Positions 63,931 to 64,000 of a DNA stretch of 64,000 bases are shown here, in pieces. The stretch is taken from assembly GCA_016713875.1 (NCBI GenBank), contig JADJOI010000003.1, forward strand, positions 2,914,001-2,978,000, written 5' to 3'. The notes under the pieces were generated by a model. That model was not told the origin of the DNA and did not search any database. It was given only the letters and a program-made list of their open reading frames with translations. The stretch is from Flavobacteriales bacterium (lineage in GTDB: Bacteria; Bacteroidota; Bacteroidia; Flavobacteriales_F; PHOS-HE28). The position numbers and the translations under genes were made by a program. Each line of letters starts with the position of its first letter. Positions within the stretch are counted from its first letter, which is position 1.

Positions 63931-64000
63931 CGCTTGCGACGCTTGGTCTTGGGTGGCTTCCACCCGATCGGCTTTAGTACTGGGTCAACAAATGTGATTG
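63927..64000 (-). CDS. 3' end of a gene cut by the window edge
   Basis: A minus-strand open frame enters from the right edge and ends at a stop at 63927-63929, overlapping the flippase stop. The 23 visible residues end in a basic tail (GWKPPKTKRRKR). Too short to identify; it could be a chance frame. Confidence 0.35.
   Translation of the reverse strand, partial: ITFVDPVLKPIGWKPPKTKRRKR

Overview
The window comes from a G+C-rich member of the Bacteroidota, most likely Flavobacteriales. Several lines of evidence agree. Secreted proteins end in type IX secretion (T9SS) C-terminal domains, and one partial gene ends in a gliding-motility-type (CHU_C) domain. There is a SprE/PorW-like T9SS lipoprotein gene. 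Boxes matching or resembling the Bacteroidota -7 element (TAnnTTTG) sit just upstream of start codons, and the ATP synthase cluster lacks the atpD and atpC genes. No phage, insertion sequence, CRISPR array or rRNA was seen. The only RNA gene found is one tRNA.

Layout. 1-6 kb: the 3' end of a CHU_C protein, a 760-base spacer with a palindromic element, a T9SS-exported protein and a 13-unit delta-60 repeat protein. 6-16.5 kb: ArsC-like protein, sigma-54 (rpoN), PAP2-like membrane protein, sugar MFS transporter, galE, two related multi-pass membrane proteins flanking a tRNA(CAU), HAD phosphatase, TfoX-like protein and methylmalonyl-CoA epimerase. 16.5-29 kb (minus strand): secreted proteins and lipoproteins, including a P-domain protein with dockerin-like C-terminal repeats and a 2053-residue alpha-2-macroglobulin with an intact thioester motif. 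29-35 kb: FAD oxidoreductase, single-domain response regulator, rseP, dxr, a DUF2059-like protein, a Sua5-type tRNA-modification enzyme and a small membrane protein. 35-44 kb: sortilin-like propeller protein, two GT39-like glycosyltransferases, a GH3-family enzyme and an M23 peptidase. 44-53 kb: sprE/porW, bactofilin, then atpI-like, atpZ/I, atpB, E, F, H, A and G. 53-64 kb: a small lipoprotein, a second delta-60 protein, another T9SS cargo, an NtrY-like histidine kinase, a crotonase, an O-antigen-type flippase and a clipped gene end.

Common themes are cell-surface biology (T9SS cargo plus SprE, bactofilin, M23 peptidase, glycosyltransferases and flippase) and core metabolism (ATP synthase, isoprenoids, propionyl-CoA pathway). 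No clearly new multi-gene system stands out. The items most worth following up are the paired delta-60 proteins, the paralogous membrane proteins around the tRNA, the dockerin-like C-terminus, the TonB-plug-like segment inside the macroglobulin, the composition break inside one T9SS cargo gene, and the promoter boxes almost touching start codons.

Start codons were often moved inward from the longest open frame to a signal peptide, a family-typical N-terminus or a promoter-like box. Because the sequence is G+C rich, long antisense open frames are common and were ignored.
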